Source: Amycolatopsis sp. 195334CR (GTDB taxonomy: Bacteria > Actinomycetota > Actinomycetes > Mycobacteriales > Pseudonocardiaceae). Taken from it: a stretch of DNA of 64,000 nt. A model generated the notes under the pieces. The model ran no database searches. It saw only the letters and a program-made list of their open reading frames with translations, and had not been told where the DNA came from. Position numbers and translations under genes: made by a program. Location: contig NZ_JAFJMJ010000001.1 in the NCBI RefSeq assembly GCF_017309385.1, forward strand, positions 1,116,001-1,180,000, in the 5' to 3' direction. Below are positions 27,731 to 35,787 of this stretch, piece after piece (the first letter of the stretch is position 1; every line of letters begins with the position of its first letter).

Positions 27731-29823
27731 GTTCCGGGCCAGACCGGCTGCTGCCTGCGCTGGTGCACCACATCGTCAACACGCTCGGCTGGCCGGAGCT
27801 GCGTCCACTGCAGGCCGAAGCGATCGATCCGCTGCTCGACGGCTCCGACGCGATCCTGCTGGCGCCGACGGCAGGCGGCAAGACCGAAGCTGCCGTGTTT
27901 CCACTTCTCAGCCTCATGGAGGAGCAGTCGTGGCTGGGTATATCGGTGCTGTACATCTGCCCACTGCGGGCGCTGCTGAACAACCTCCAGCCCAGGTTGG
28001 CGAGTTACGCGGGCTGGCTCGGACGAACCGCCGAGGTGTGGCACGGCGACGTCGGCTCCGGAGCACGGGAGCGCATGCGCCGGGAACCGCCGGACATCCT
28101 GCTGACCACGCCGGAGTCCCTCGAAGCAATGCTGGTGTCAGCTAAGGTGGACGCCCGGCGCATGTTCTCCGGCCTTCGGGCGGTCGTGGTCGACGAGGTC
28201 CACGCCTTCGCCGGCGACGACCGCGGATGGCACTTGCTCGCAGTCCTCGAACGGCTGTCTCGGATCGCCGGACGCCCGCTTCAGCGCATCGGGCTGTCGG
28301 CCACCGTGGGCAACCCGGCCGAGCTGTTGGAGTGGCTGCAGGGCTCACAACGCTCCAGGCCACGATCTGTGGTGGCGCCCGTCGGCGGCACAACGACGGC
28401 GCCGGATCTCACTGTGGACCATGTGGGCTCGGTCGAGAACGCGGCCACGGTCGTCGCTGCACTGCACCGAGGGGAAAAACGGCTGGTCTTCGTCGACAGC
28501 CGCCGCCGTGCTGAGGAGCTCGGAGCGGCGTTACGCGCCCGCGAGGTCACCACGTTCCTCTCGCACTCCTCGCTCTCCGCGGACGAGCGCCGCAGATCGG
28601 AGCAGGCTTTCGCGGAAGCCCGCGACTGCGTGATCGTCGCGACCTCCACCCTGGAACTGGGTATTGACGTTGGCGATCTCGACCGGGTGATCCAGATCGA
28701 CGCTCCACGGACGGTGGCGTCGTTCCTCCAGCGTCTGGGCCGGACGGGACGTCGCCCGGGAAGCACCCGAAACTGCCTTTTCCTTTGTCTCGAAGAAGCA
28801 GCCGTGCTCAGCATCGCCGGCCTGCTCGAACGGTGGGCCGCAGGGTGGGTGGAGCCGATCGCGGCTCCGGTGCACCCCTGGCACATTACCGCACAGCAGG
28901 TGCTCGCCCTTGCCCTGCAAGAGAATAAGATCGGGACACACACCTGGAGGGAGTGGTGGGGCGACCTGCCATTGTTCGACGAACACCGGGTCGAGATTTT
29001 CGATCATCTGCTCGCTGAGGGCTACTTGGAACGGGATGGCGCGATGGCATTCATCGGGCCAGAGGCGGCGAAGAAGTTCGGCCGACGGTACTTCTCCGAC
29101 CTGCTCGCCGTGTTCAGCGCGCCACCGGAGTTCACGGTCCTCGCCGGACGCGAGGAGATCGGCCGGGTTGGGGACGACGTCCTGCTCGCCGATGACCATG
29201 ACGGGCCGAGGGTTCTGCTGCTCGCCGGGCGCGCGTGGAAGGTCGGATACGTCGACTGGAAGCGAAGGCGGTGTTTCGTCGAGCCGAGTGATCTTCCTGG
29301 CCGCGCCAGATGGGGCGGTGGCGAGGGCGGCCTGTCCTTCGCCCTTACCCGCGGCCAGCAGTCGGTCCTGCTGGGCACCGATCCTGCCGGGGTCCGATTC
29401 ACTCGCCGAGCCGCGTCTGTGCTAGCCGAGCTTCGTGAGAAGCACGCCGACCATGTGGCGGAAAACGCGACCGTGGTCCGACGGTCGGCAGGTGAGCTCA
29501 GGTGGTGGACCTGGGCGGGCGCCGCCGTCAACCGTACCCTGCAGGCTAGTCTCCCCCGTATTGTGGATCCGCGGCAACGCATAACCGATCATTCCTTACG
29601 CCTGCTGCCAGATATCTCGAACATCGAATTGCTCCGCGAACTGTCCACGCCGATTCCGCTCACCCGCCCTGACGTGAGCAAATCAGCGGTGAACGGGCTC
29701 AAATTTTCCACAGTGCTTCCGGAAGCGCTCGCGATCGAAACAGTCGCGGAACGCCTTTCTGACCGGACGCACGCGAAGATCGTGTTGTCAGAACGACGCG
29801 CGTTCGTGCACGTCACAAGCTGA
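27727..29823 (+). CDS. brxHI: BREX type 2 DEAD/DEAH-box helicase BrxHI
   Basis: 698 residues, superfamily 2 Lhr-like helicase and last gene of the operon. Motif I APTAGGKT at 46-53, DEVH at 156-159, LSATVGN motif III, and the motif VI arginine-rich FLQRLGRTGRR. The C-terminal 300 residues are specific to this family. Two TTA leucine codons (L269 and L624) are unusual for a high-GC actinomycete. GTG start within the brxD stop. No clear terminator directly follows the TGA. Confidence 0.93.
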   Translation: MSSGPDRLLPALVHHIVNTLGWPELRPLQAEAIDPLLDGSDAILLAPTAGGKTEAAVFPLLSLMEEQSWLGISVLYICPLRALLNNLQPRLASYAGWLGRTAEVWHGDVGSGARERMRREPPDILLTTPESLEAMLVSAKVDARRMFSGLRAVVVDEVHAFAGDDRGWHLLAVLERLSRIAGRPLQRIGLSATVGNPAELLEWLQGSQRSRPRSVVAPVGGTTTAPDLTVDHVGSVENAATVVAALHRGEKRLVFVDSRRRAEELGAALRAREVTTFLSHSSLSADERRRSEQAFAEARDCVIVATSTLELGIDVGDLDRVIQIDAPRTVASFLQRLGRTGRRPGSTRNCLFLCLEEAAVLSIAGLLERWAAGWVEPIAAPVHPWHITAQQVLALALQENKIGTHTWREWWGDLPLFDEHRVEIFDHLLAEGYLERDGAMAFIGPEAAKKFGRRYFSDLLAVFSAPPEFTVLAGREEIGRVGDDVLLADDHDGPRVLLLAGRAWKVGYVDWKRRRCFVEPSDLPGRARWGGGEGGLSFALTRGQQSVLLGTDPAGVRFTRRAASVLAELREKHADHVAENATVVRRSAGELRWWTWAGAAVNRTLQASLPRIVDPRQRITDHSLRLLPDISNIELLRELSTPIPLTRPDVSKSAVNGLKFSTVLPEALAIETVAERLSDRTHAKIVLSERRAFVHVTS

Positions 29824-30050
29824 GCCCCGGACAGGTTGCAGGCAGCAAGAGCAGCCAACCGAGCGCGCATCGAGAAGATCCTCTGCCACACCCCGCGGCG
29901 CACATCACCGGAGCGGTGATCATCCGGGAAGGCATTGGGAAGAACCACCCGTATCCAGCCGGATTTGCCTGGAGGCAACCGGGGATAGGGAAAGATCGCT
30001 TAGACTGCGAAAAAGCAGGTCAGGAGCGGTTTTTCCCGCTCCCCTGGGGG
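29824..30050. other. Spacer between BREX operon and tRNA-Arg
   Basis: No gene I can recognise on either strand. It contains the terminator hairpin of the tRNA gene at 30023-30042. I looked for a copy of the tRNA 3' end near the left BREX border and did not see one. Confidence 0.6.
30023..30042 (-). terminator. Rho-independent terminator of tRNA-Arg
   Basis: Arms GGAGCGG (30023-30029) and CCGCTCC (30036-30042) with a six-base loop. On the minus strand, downstream of the tRNA 3' end, they are followed within about 10 bases by CTTTTT. Confidence 0.7.
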
Positions 30051-30123
30051 TGCCCTCGGCAGGATTCGAACCTGCGACACCTGCCTCCGGAGGGCAGTGC
30101 TCTATCCCCTGAGCTACGAGGGC
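30051..30123 (-). tRNA. tRNA-Arg (anticodon CCG)
   Basis: 73 nt on the minus strand, starting GCCCTCG and ending CGAGGGC plus discriminator A at 30051; CCA is not encoded. The acceptor stem is a perfect 7-bp pair, the D arm is GCTC/GAGC, the anticodon stem CTGCC/GGCAG with loop CTCCGGA gives anticodon CCG reading CGG arginine codons, and the T arm is GCAGG-TTCGAAT-CCTGC. Its 3' end faces the BREX operon, the usual orientation for islands inserted at tRNA 3' ends. Confidence 0.95.
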
Positions 30124-30254
30124 GTATCGCCTGGGCGACGTGGAGAAGCCTAGCGCATGCCGAACCAGCGCCGACAGCGGGTTACCGATCCCGCCCGACG
30201 GGAAGCCCCGGTTGGGGGGTTGGGCATCCGACACCGCCGCCGTACCGTCGGACA

Positions 30255-30303
30255 TGAGCTTAGGCTCACCTGTATTGCACTCATGCGCATGTCACTATAT
30301 ATT
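30255..30303 (+). promoter_or_regulatory. CDF promoter with DtxR/IdeR-like box and palindrome
   Basis: A sigma-70-type promoter, TTGCAC at 30275-30280 and TATATT at 30298-30303 with a 17-bp spacer. Directly upstream (30255-30273) lies TGAGCTTAGGCTCACCTGT, matching 14 of 19 positions of the DtxR/IdeR iron box TTAGGTTAGGCTAACCTAA. The spacer holds the perfect palindrome CATGCGCATG (30282-30291), a possible metal-sensing ArsR/SmtB-type operator. Metal control of the exporter downstream would make sense. Confidence 0.5.
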
Positions 30304-30331
30304 CCCCCGTAGTCGATACGGGAGGCAGTGA

Positions 30332-31249
30332 ATGGGCCACGGACACGGCCACGGGCAGGTCCCCGCGACGGGCGCCTCCGGCCGGTACGTCAAGGCGCTG
30401 ACCGCCGCGCTGCTGATCGGCGCGGTGTTCATGGTGCTCGAGTTCGCCGTCGGGTTCGCGACCTCGTCACTCGCGATGATCTCCGACGCCGCCCACATGT
30501 TCACCGACGTGCTGGGCGTCGGCATGGCGCTGGCCGCCATCCTCCTCGCCCGCCGCAGCGGGCCGACCTTCAGCCGCACCTTCGGCCTCTACCGCGCCGA
30601 GGTGCTCGCCGCGCTCGCCAACGCCGTGCTGCTCTTCGGCGTCGCCGGGTACGTGGTCTACGAGGCCATCTCCCGCATCACCGACCCGCCCGAGGTGCCC
30701 GGCCTGCCGGTGATGATCGTGGCCGCCGTCGGCCTGGGCGCCAACGTCGTGTCGTTCCTGCTCCTGCGCGACGGCGCCAAGGAGAGCATCAACGTCCGCG
30801 GCGCCTACCTCGAGGTCATGGCCGACATGATCGGCTCGTTCGGCGTCCTGCTCAGCGGCCTGATCACGCTGACGACCGGCTGGCGCTACGCCGACCCGAT
30901 CATCGGTGTCGCCATCGGCCTCTTCGTGCTCCCCCGCACCTGGACGCTGGCCCGCCGCGCGCTGCGGATCCTGTTCCAGCACGCCCCCCACGGCGTCGAC
31001 GTCGGCCGCATCAGCGAGGAGCTGGCCGCCCTGCCCGGCGTCGCCGACGTGCACGACCTGCACGTGTGGACGCTCACCTCCGGCATGGAGGTCGCCTCCG
31101 CGCACCTCACCGTCGAGCCGGCCGCGACCCACTCCGACGTGCTGGTCGAGGCGCAGAACCTGCTGGCGGGCACCTACGGCATCGAGCACGCCACGCTGCA
31201 GGTCGAGCCGACCGAGTCGGCCCGACGCTGCAGCGAGCTGTCCTGGTAG
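30332..31249 (+). CDS. Cation diffusion facilitator metal exporter
   Basis: 305 residues, CDF (CzcD/ZitB) family, six membrane helices plus a cytoplasmic C-terminal domain. Metal-site motifs are ISDAAHMFTDV (helix II, HxxxD) and LEVMADMIGS (helix V). The N-terminus MGHGHGHG is a His-rich metal-binding tag; the C-terminal domain includes VADVHDLHVWTLTSGMEVASAHL. Exports Zn2+, or possibly Co2+, Fe2+ or Mn2+, by proton antiport; the iron-box-like site upstream raises iron as an option. GGGAGG ribosome site upstream. Ends 3 bp from the convergent yjfF. Confidence 0.93.
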   Translation: MGHGHGHGQVPATGASGRYVKALTAALLIGAVFMVLEFAVGFATSSLAMISDAAHMFTDVLGVGMALAAILLARRSGPTFSRTFGLYRAEVLAALANAVLLFGVAGYVVYEAISRITDPPEVPGLPVMIVAAVGLGANVVSFLLLRDGAKESINVRGAYLEVMADMIGSFGVLLSGLITLTTGWRYADPIIGVAIGLFVLPRTWTLARRALRILFQHAPHGVDVGRISEELAALPGVADVHDLHVWTLTSGMEVASAHLTVEPAATHSDVLVEAQNLLAGTYGIEHATLQVEPTESARRCSELSW

Positions 31250-31252
31250 CCC

Positions 31253-32221
31253 CTACTTCACCTGGCGGGACAACCACCGCTGGAGGGTGACCACGATCAG
31301 CAGGATCGTGCCGCTGACCACCGCCTGCCAGTTCGAGTTGAGCGAGCCGACCTGGTTGATCACGTTCTTGATCACCTGGAGCAGCAGCACCCCGACCAGC
31401 GTGCCGAGAATGGTGCCCGCGCCGCCGGTGAGCAGCGTGCCGCCGAGCACCACCGCCGAGATCACCTCCAGCTCCATGCCGACCCCGAGCACGGTCACCC
31501 CGGACGAGGTGTACGACGCGATCAGCAACCCGCCGAACCCGGCCAGCAGCCCGGACGCCAGGTAGGTGACCACCTTCGTGCGCACCACCGGCAGGCCCAT
31601 CAGATCGGCGGCGTCCTCCTGCCCGCCGATCGCCAGCACGGTCGAGCCGTAGGTGGTCCGGTGCAGCACCAGCGCGCCGATGCCGAAGGCGAGCACCACG
31701 ATCCAGATCGGGTAGCCGATGCCCAGCACGCTGCCCTGCGCCAGCTCGCGGAACGCGGAATCCGGCGGCACCTTGTACGTGGTCGCGCCCTCGTCGCTGA
31801 TCAGCAGCAACACCCCGCGGGCGAACAGCAACCCGGCCAGCGTGACGATGAACGGCGGCAGCCCGCCGCGTGCGATGACCAGCCCCTGCACCAGCCCGAT
31901 CGCCCCGCACACCACCAGCGGCAGCAGGATCGCCGCCCAGGTCCCGTACTGCGCGCCCCACGCGGCGAGCACCCCGCCGAGCGCGAACACCGAACCCACC
32001 GACAGGTCGATGCCGCCGGTCATGATCACGAAGGTCATGCCGAGCGCGACCACCGCCAGGAACGAGGCCTGCAACGCGATGTTCGTCAGGTTCCCGGTGG
32101 TGCCGAAGGACTCGAAGGCGAAGGTGGACGCCACCACGGCGACCACCAGGATCACCAGCGCGCCCTGCCGCTGCACCGAACGCGCCACCCTGGCGCGGGT
32201 GGCCGTGGGTGTGGTCGTCAT
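31253..32221 (-). CDS. yjfF: Galactofuranose-type ABC transporter permease, YjfF-like
   Basis: 322 residues, about eight to ten membrane helices, CUT2 permease. It follows E. coli YjfF closely along its length: ALGMTFVIMTGGIDLSVGSV, FIVTLAGLLFARGVLLLIS, LAIGGQEDAADLMG, YTSSGVTVLGVGMELE and VVLGGTLLTGGAGTILGTL. Works with YtfT as the transmembrane pair of the importer. ATG 32221 overlaps the stop of the ytfT-like gene (ATGA). Last gene of the GH2-transporter operon. Confidence 0.85.
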   Translation of the reverse strand: MTTTPTATRARVARSVQRQGALVILVVAVVASTFAFESFGTTGNLTNIALQASFLAVVALGMTFVIMTGGIDLSVGSVFALGGVLAAWGAQYGTWAAILLPLVVCGAIGLVQGLVIARGGLPPFIVTLAGLLFARGVLLLISDEGATTYKVPPDSAFRELAQGSVLGIGYPIWIVVLAFGIGALVLHRTTYGSTVLAIGGQEDAADLMGLPVVRTKVVTYLASGLLAGFGGLLIASYTSSGVTVLGVGMELEVISAVVLGGTLLTGGAGTILGTLVGVLLLQVIKNVINQVGSLNSNWQAVVSGTILLIVVTLQRWLSRQVK

Positions 32222-33165
32222 GTAGCCACCTTCTTCCGCGCCTTCTTCCGGCCGAGCTGCACGTAGACCGCCGCGACCACGATCACCGCCTGCGCCACCT
32301 GCGCGGTGGAGTCGGGGATGTCGTGGAAGATCAGCGTCGCGGTGATCAACTGCATCAGCAGCGCACCGGCGATGGTGCCGGCGATGCGCACCTGCCCGCC
32401 GGACAGCGGCGTGCCACCGATCACCACCGCGGTGATCGCGGACAGTTCCACCAGCAGGCCGAGCTTGGTCGGGTCGCTGGCCTGCGACCGCGCCGCCATC
32501 AGCACCCCGGCCAGCGCGGCGAGCAGCCCGCAGATCACGTACGTGGTGATCAGCACCCGCTTCACCGGCAGCCCGGCCAGTTCCGCGGCCCGCTTGTTGC
32601 CGCCGATGGCCACCAGCTGGCGGCCGTAGGTCGACCGCCGCACCAGGAACCACGCCAGCGCGGCGACCACGGCCGCGATCAGCACCACGTACGGGATGCC
32701 GAGCACGTCACCGGAGCCCAGTTCGACCATGCCGTCGTCGCGGATGCTCTTGATCTCACCACCGAACACGTTGGCGAGCCCGCGCCCGGCGACCATGATG
32801 CCGAGCGTGGCGATGATCGGCTGCACACCGACCTTCGCCACCAGCACCCCGGCCAGCACCCCGGTCACCGCACCCGATGCCACCGCGATCAGCAGCGAAA
32901 CCACGGTGCCGTAACCGATGTAGAGCGGCACCAGTGCCGCCGCGATGGCCATCACCGCGCCGACCGAGAGATCGATGCCCTCGGTGCCGATCACCAGCGC
33001 CATGCCCAGCGCCACCAGCAGCACCGGGGCCACCTGGATCAGCTGCAGGCGCAACGTGCCCGCGCTGACGAAGTTGTCGGTGATCACCACGTTGATCAGC
33101 AACAGCAACACCAGTGCCACGTAGACGCCGTTGCGGCGCACCCAGTCCTTGTCGAACCGGCTCAT
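32218..33165 (-). CDS. ytfT: Galactofuranose-type ABC transporter permease, YtfT-like
   Basis: 315 residues, CUT2 permease. E. coli YtfT signatures are kept: APVLLVALGMALVIGTEGID, LSVGAVMAIAAALV, VGVQPIIATLGIMVAGRG and the LWLELDAI-equivalent GLLVELSAITAVVIGGTPLSGG. Forms the membrane channel with the YjfF-like protein. The ATG at 33165 overlaps the ATPase stop, and its stop overlaps the next ATG, so the three transporter genes are tightly coupled. Confidence 0.85.
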   Translation of the reverse strand: MSRFDKDWVRRNGVYVALVLLLLINVVITDNFVSAGTLRLQLIQVAPVLLVALGMALVIGTEGIDLSVGAVMAIAAALVPLYIGYGTVVSLLIAVASGAVTGVLAGVLVAKVGVQPIIATLGIMVAGRGLANVFGGEIKSIRDDGMVELGSGDVLGIPYVVLIAAVVAALAWFLVRRSTYGRQLVAIGGNKRAAELAGLPVKRVLITTYVICGLLAALAGVLMAARSQASDPTKLGLLVELSAITAVVIGGTPLSGGQVRIAGTIAGALLMQLITATLIFHDIPDSTAQVAQAVIVVAAVYVQLGRKKARKKVAT

Positions 33166-34682
33166 TCGCCGTCCTCCCCCGCCAGCGCGGCCAGCAGTTC
33201 CGCGCCGGTCACCTGCTCCCCGGTCAGCTCCCGGCTCACCGATCCGGTGTGCAGCACCACGATCCGGTCGGCGCCCTCCACCAGTTCCTCCATCTCGCTG
33301 GAGATCAGCACCACCGCGAGGCCCTGGTCGGCGAGCTCGTCGATCAGGCCCTGCACCTCCAGCTTCGCGCCGACGTCGATGCCTCGGGTGGGCTCGTCGA
33401 GCAGGAACACCTTCGGCTCGGTGCACAGCCACCGCGCCATCAGCACCTTCTGCTGGTTGCCGCCGGAGAGCTCGCGCACCTTCTGCGCCGGGCTGGAAGC
33501 CTTGATGTGCAACCGGTTCATGAACGTCTCGACCAGCGCGTCGATGCGGGACTCGGAGACCAGCCCGCCCTTCGACAACCGCGGCAGCACGGCCAGCGCG
33601 ATGTTGTCGCGCACCGACAGGTCGGGGATGATGCCCTCGGCCTTGCGGTCCTCGGACAGCAGCGCGATCCCGGCGCGCAACGCGTGCCGCACGGAGTTCG
33701 CCCGCACCTTCTTGCCCTGCACCGAAACCGACCCGGCCTGCGCGGGAAGGGCCCCGTAGACGGCCTTGACCGTCTCGCTGCGCCCGGACCCGAGCAGCCC
33801 GCCGAGGCCGACCACCTCACCCGGCCGGACCGTCAACCCGACCCCGGACAACCGGTGCCGAACGTCCAAACCGGACACTTCCAGCACAGGTTCTTCCCCG
33901 CGCGTGTGGTCCTCCCCGAACTCGGTGGCGCCCTCGCGTTCCACCTTCTCGATGTCCCGGCCGAGCATGCGCGCGACCAGGGTGACCCGGTCGAGTTCGG
34001 CCATCGGCCCGGTGTGCACCTGCCTGCCGTCCCGGAGCACGGTCACCCGGTCGCACAGTTCCCACAGCTCGTCGAGCCGGTGCGAGACGAAGATCAGGCC
34101 GACACCGCGGTCCCGCAGCCCGCGCGCCACCTCGAACAGCGTGGCCACCTCGCGGGTTTCCAGCGAGGAGGTCGGCTCGTCCATGATCACCACGCGGCTG
34201 TCCACCGACATCGCCCGCGCGAGCGCCACCATCTGCTGCACACCGAGGCCGAGCCTGCCGAGTTCGGCGGTGACGTCGATGTCCAGCCCCAGCTGGCGGG
34301 TCAGCTCGGCGGCCTGGCGGTTCATCGCCGCCACGTCGATCAGCTTCCACCGGTTGCGCGGCTCGCGGCCGAGGAAGATGTTGCGGGCCACCGAGAGCAG
34401 CGGCACCAGGTTGATCTCCTGGTAGATCGTGGAGATCCCGGCGTCCTGCGCGGCGGAGGGCCGGTGGAACTCCACCGGCTCCCCGCCGAACCGCACCTGA
34501 CCGCCGTCCGGCCGGTACACCCCGGTCAGCACCTTGATCAGCGTGGACTTTCCGGCGCCGTTCTCCCCCACGAGGGCGTGGATCTCCCCCTCGGCGAGGG
34601 AGAAATCCACGCCCCGCAGAGCGTGCACGCCACCGAACGACTTGGTGACGCCGGTTGTTTCGAGTACGGACTTAGAAGGCAT
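33162..34682 (-). CDS. ytfR: Sugar ABC transporter ATPase (two nucleotide-binding domains), YtfR-like
   Basis: 506 residues, duplicated CUT2 ATPase. The first domain has GENGAGKST, the signature LGLGVQQ and VVIMDEPTSSLE; the second has the degenerate P-loop GLLGSGRSE usual for this class, LSGGNQQK and [12 protein letters not shown]. Energises uptake by the permease pair. ATG 34682 lies 11 bases inside the substrate-binding-protein gene, the only in-frame start compatible with the family N-terminus (VLETTGVTKSFGGVHAL). Confidence 0.9.
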   Translation of the reverse strand: MPSKSVLETTGVTKSFGGVHALRGVDFSLAEGEIHALVGENGAGKSTLIKVLTGVYRPDGGQVRFGGEPVEFHRPSAAQDAGISTIYQEINLVPLLSVARNIFLGREPRNRWKLIDVAAMNRQAAELTRQLGLDIDVTAELGRLGLGVQQMVALARAMSVDSRVVIMDEPTSSLETREVATLFEVARGLRDRGVGLIFVSHRLDELWELCDRVTVLRDGRQVHTGPMAELDRVTLVARMLGRDIEKVEREGATEFGEDHTRGEEPVLEVSGLDVRHRLSGVGLTVRPGEVVGLGGLLGSGRSETVKAVYGALPAQAGSVSVQGKKVRANSVRHALRAGIALLSEDRKAEGIIPDLSVRDNIALAVLPRLSKGGLVSESRIDALVETFMNRLHIKASSPAQKVRELSGGNQQKVLMARWLCTEPKVFLLDEPTRGIDVGAKLEVQGLIDELADQGLAVVLISSEMEELVEGADRIVVLHTGSVSRELTGEQVTGAELLAALAGEDGE

Positions 34683-35751
34683 TGCCGAGGTTCTGGGCGG
34701 CGTTGTCCTTGTTGTACTCGTCGTCCTCGATGATGACGTTCTCCGGGATCGCCTCACCGTTGTAGAACTTCTGCGCGGTCTCGAAGGCCAGCGGGCCGAA
34801 CCGCGGGTTCGACTCGATCACCGCGTTGATCTGACCGTCCACAATGGCCTGGACCGCGTTGCGGGTGCCGTCGATGGAGACGATCTTGACGTCCTCGCCC
34901 GGCTTCTTGCCGGTCGCGGTCACCGCGGTCACCGCACCGAGGCCCATCTCGTCGTTGTGCGCGTAGATCGCGGTGATCTCGGAGTTGGCCTGCAGCAGCT
35001 GTTCGGCCACCTGCTGCCCCTTCTCCCGCGCGAAGTTGCCGGTCTGCTCGGCGACGATCTGCAGGCCCGGGTACTGCTTGAGCTGGTCCTTGAACCCGGC
35101 GTTGCGGTTGTCGGTGACGTTGTTGCCCGAGGAACCGAGCAGGATAGCCACCTTGCCGGTGCCGCCGGTCGCCTTGTTCATCGCGTCGGCGGCGCGCTTG
35201 CCCTGCTCGTAGAAGTCCGAACCGAGGAAGGCCACGTAGTCGGTGCAGGCGGTGTTGGTCACCTTGCGGTCGATGGTCAGCACCGGCACGCCCTTGGCCT
35301 TGGCCGCGGCCAGCGCCGGGTCGAGGCCGTCGGAGTTCACCGGCGCCACGATCAGGAACTGCGCGCCCTGGTTGAGCAGGTCCTGGATGTCGGCGATCTG
35401 CTTGGGCAGCTCGTTGTTCGCGTTGGTCACCAGCAGCTGCTTGACGCCCGCCTGCTCGGCGGCCGACTTGATGGACGCGGTTTCGGCGGCCCGGAAGGCC
35501 GCGGTGTCGGGCTCGGACTGCGAGAACCCGACCACCGCGGTCTTCAGGTCCAGCTTCTGCGCCCCGTTCTTCTCCAGGGTGCACCCCTCCCCCGCCCCGG
35601 GGGCCTGGCTCTTCACCACCTGACCGTCACCGCCGGTGGTCCCGGTCGGCGCCGCGGAACTGCCTGAATCTCCGGGATTGGTGCACGCGGTGAGCGCCAT
35701 TCCGGCGGCCGCCAGCACCGCGACCGACAGCCGGACTCTTCTGTTGTTCAT
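34672..35751 (-). CDS. ytfQ: Sugar-binding lipoprotein, YtfQ-like (galactofuranose type)
   Basis: 359 residues. A signal peptide ends in lipobox LTAC, so C23 is lipidated and the protein sits on the outer face of the membrane. It shares ligand-site landmarks with E. coli YtfQ: VVGFSQSE, AFRAAETASIKSAA, LIVAPVNSDG, LTIDRKV, YAHNDEMGLGA and VSIDGTRNAVQAI. YtfQ binds galactofuranose; related proteins bind fructose or arabinose, so the substrate is inferred. AAGGAG lies 9 bases before the ATG. It follows the GH2 gene by 36 bp. Confidence 0.87.
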   Translation of the reverse strand: MNNRRVRLSVAVLAAAGMALTACTNPGDSGSSAAPTGTTGGDGQVVKSQAPGAGEGCTLEKNGAQKLDLKTAVVGFSQSEPDTAAFRAAETASIKSAAEQAGVKQLLVTNANNELPKQIADIQDLLNQGAQFLIVAPVNSDGLDPALAAAKAKGVPVLTIDRKVTNTACTDYVAFLGSDFYEQGKRAADAMNKATGGTGKVAILLGSSGNNVTDNRNAGFKDQLKQYPGLQIVAEQTGNFAREKGQQVAEQLLQANSEITAIYAHNDEMGLGAVTAVTATGKKPGEDVKIVSIDGTRNAVQAIVDGQINAVIESNPRFGPLAFETAQKFYNGEAIPENVIIEDDEYNKDNAAQNLGNAF

Positions 35752-35787
35752 CGTTGAACTCCTTGTGGGGCGGGGAAACGGGTGGAA

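Noticed and set aside
11531..30123. Direct-repeat attachment sites (att) around the BREX operon
   Set aside because: I searched by eye for a second copy of the tRNA-Arg 3' end near 11531-11903 and found none; no integrase gene is present.
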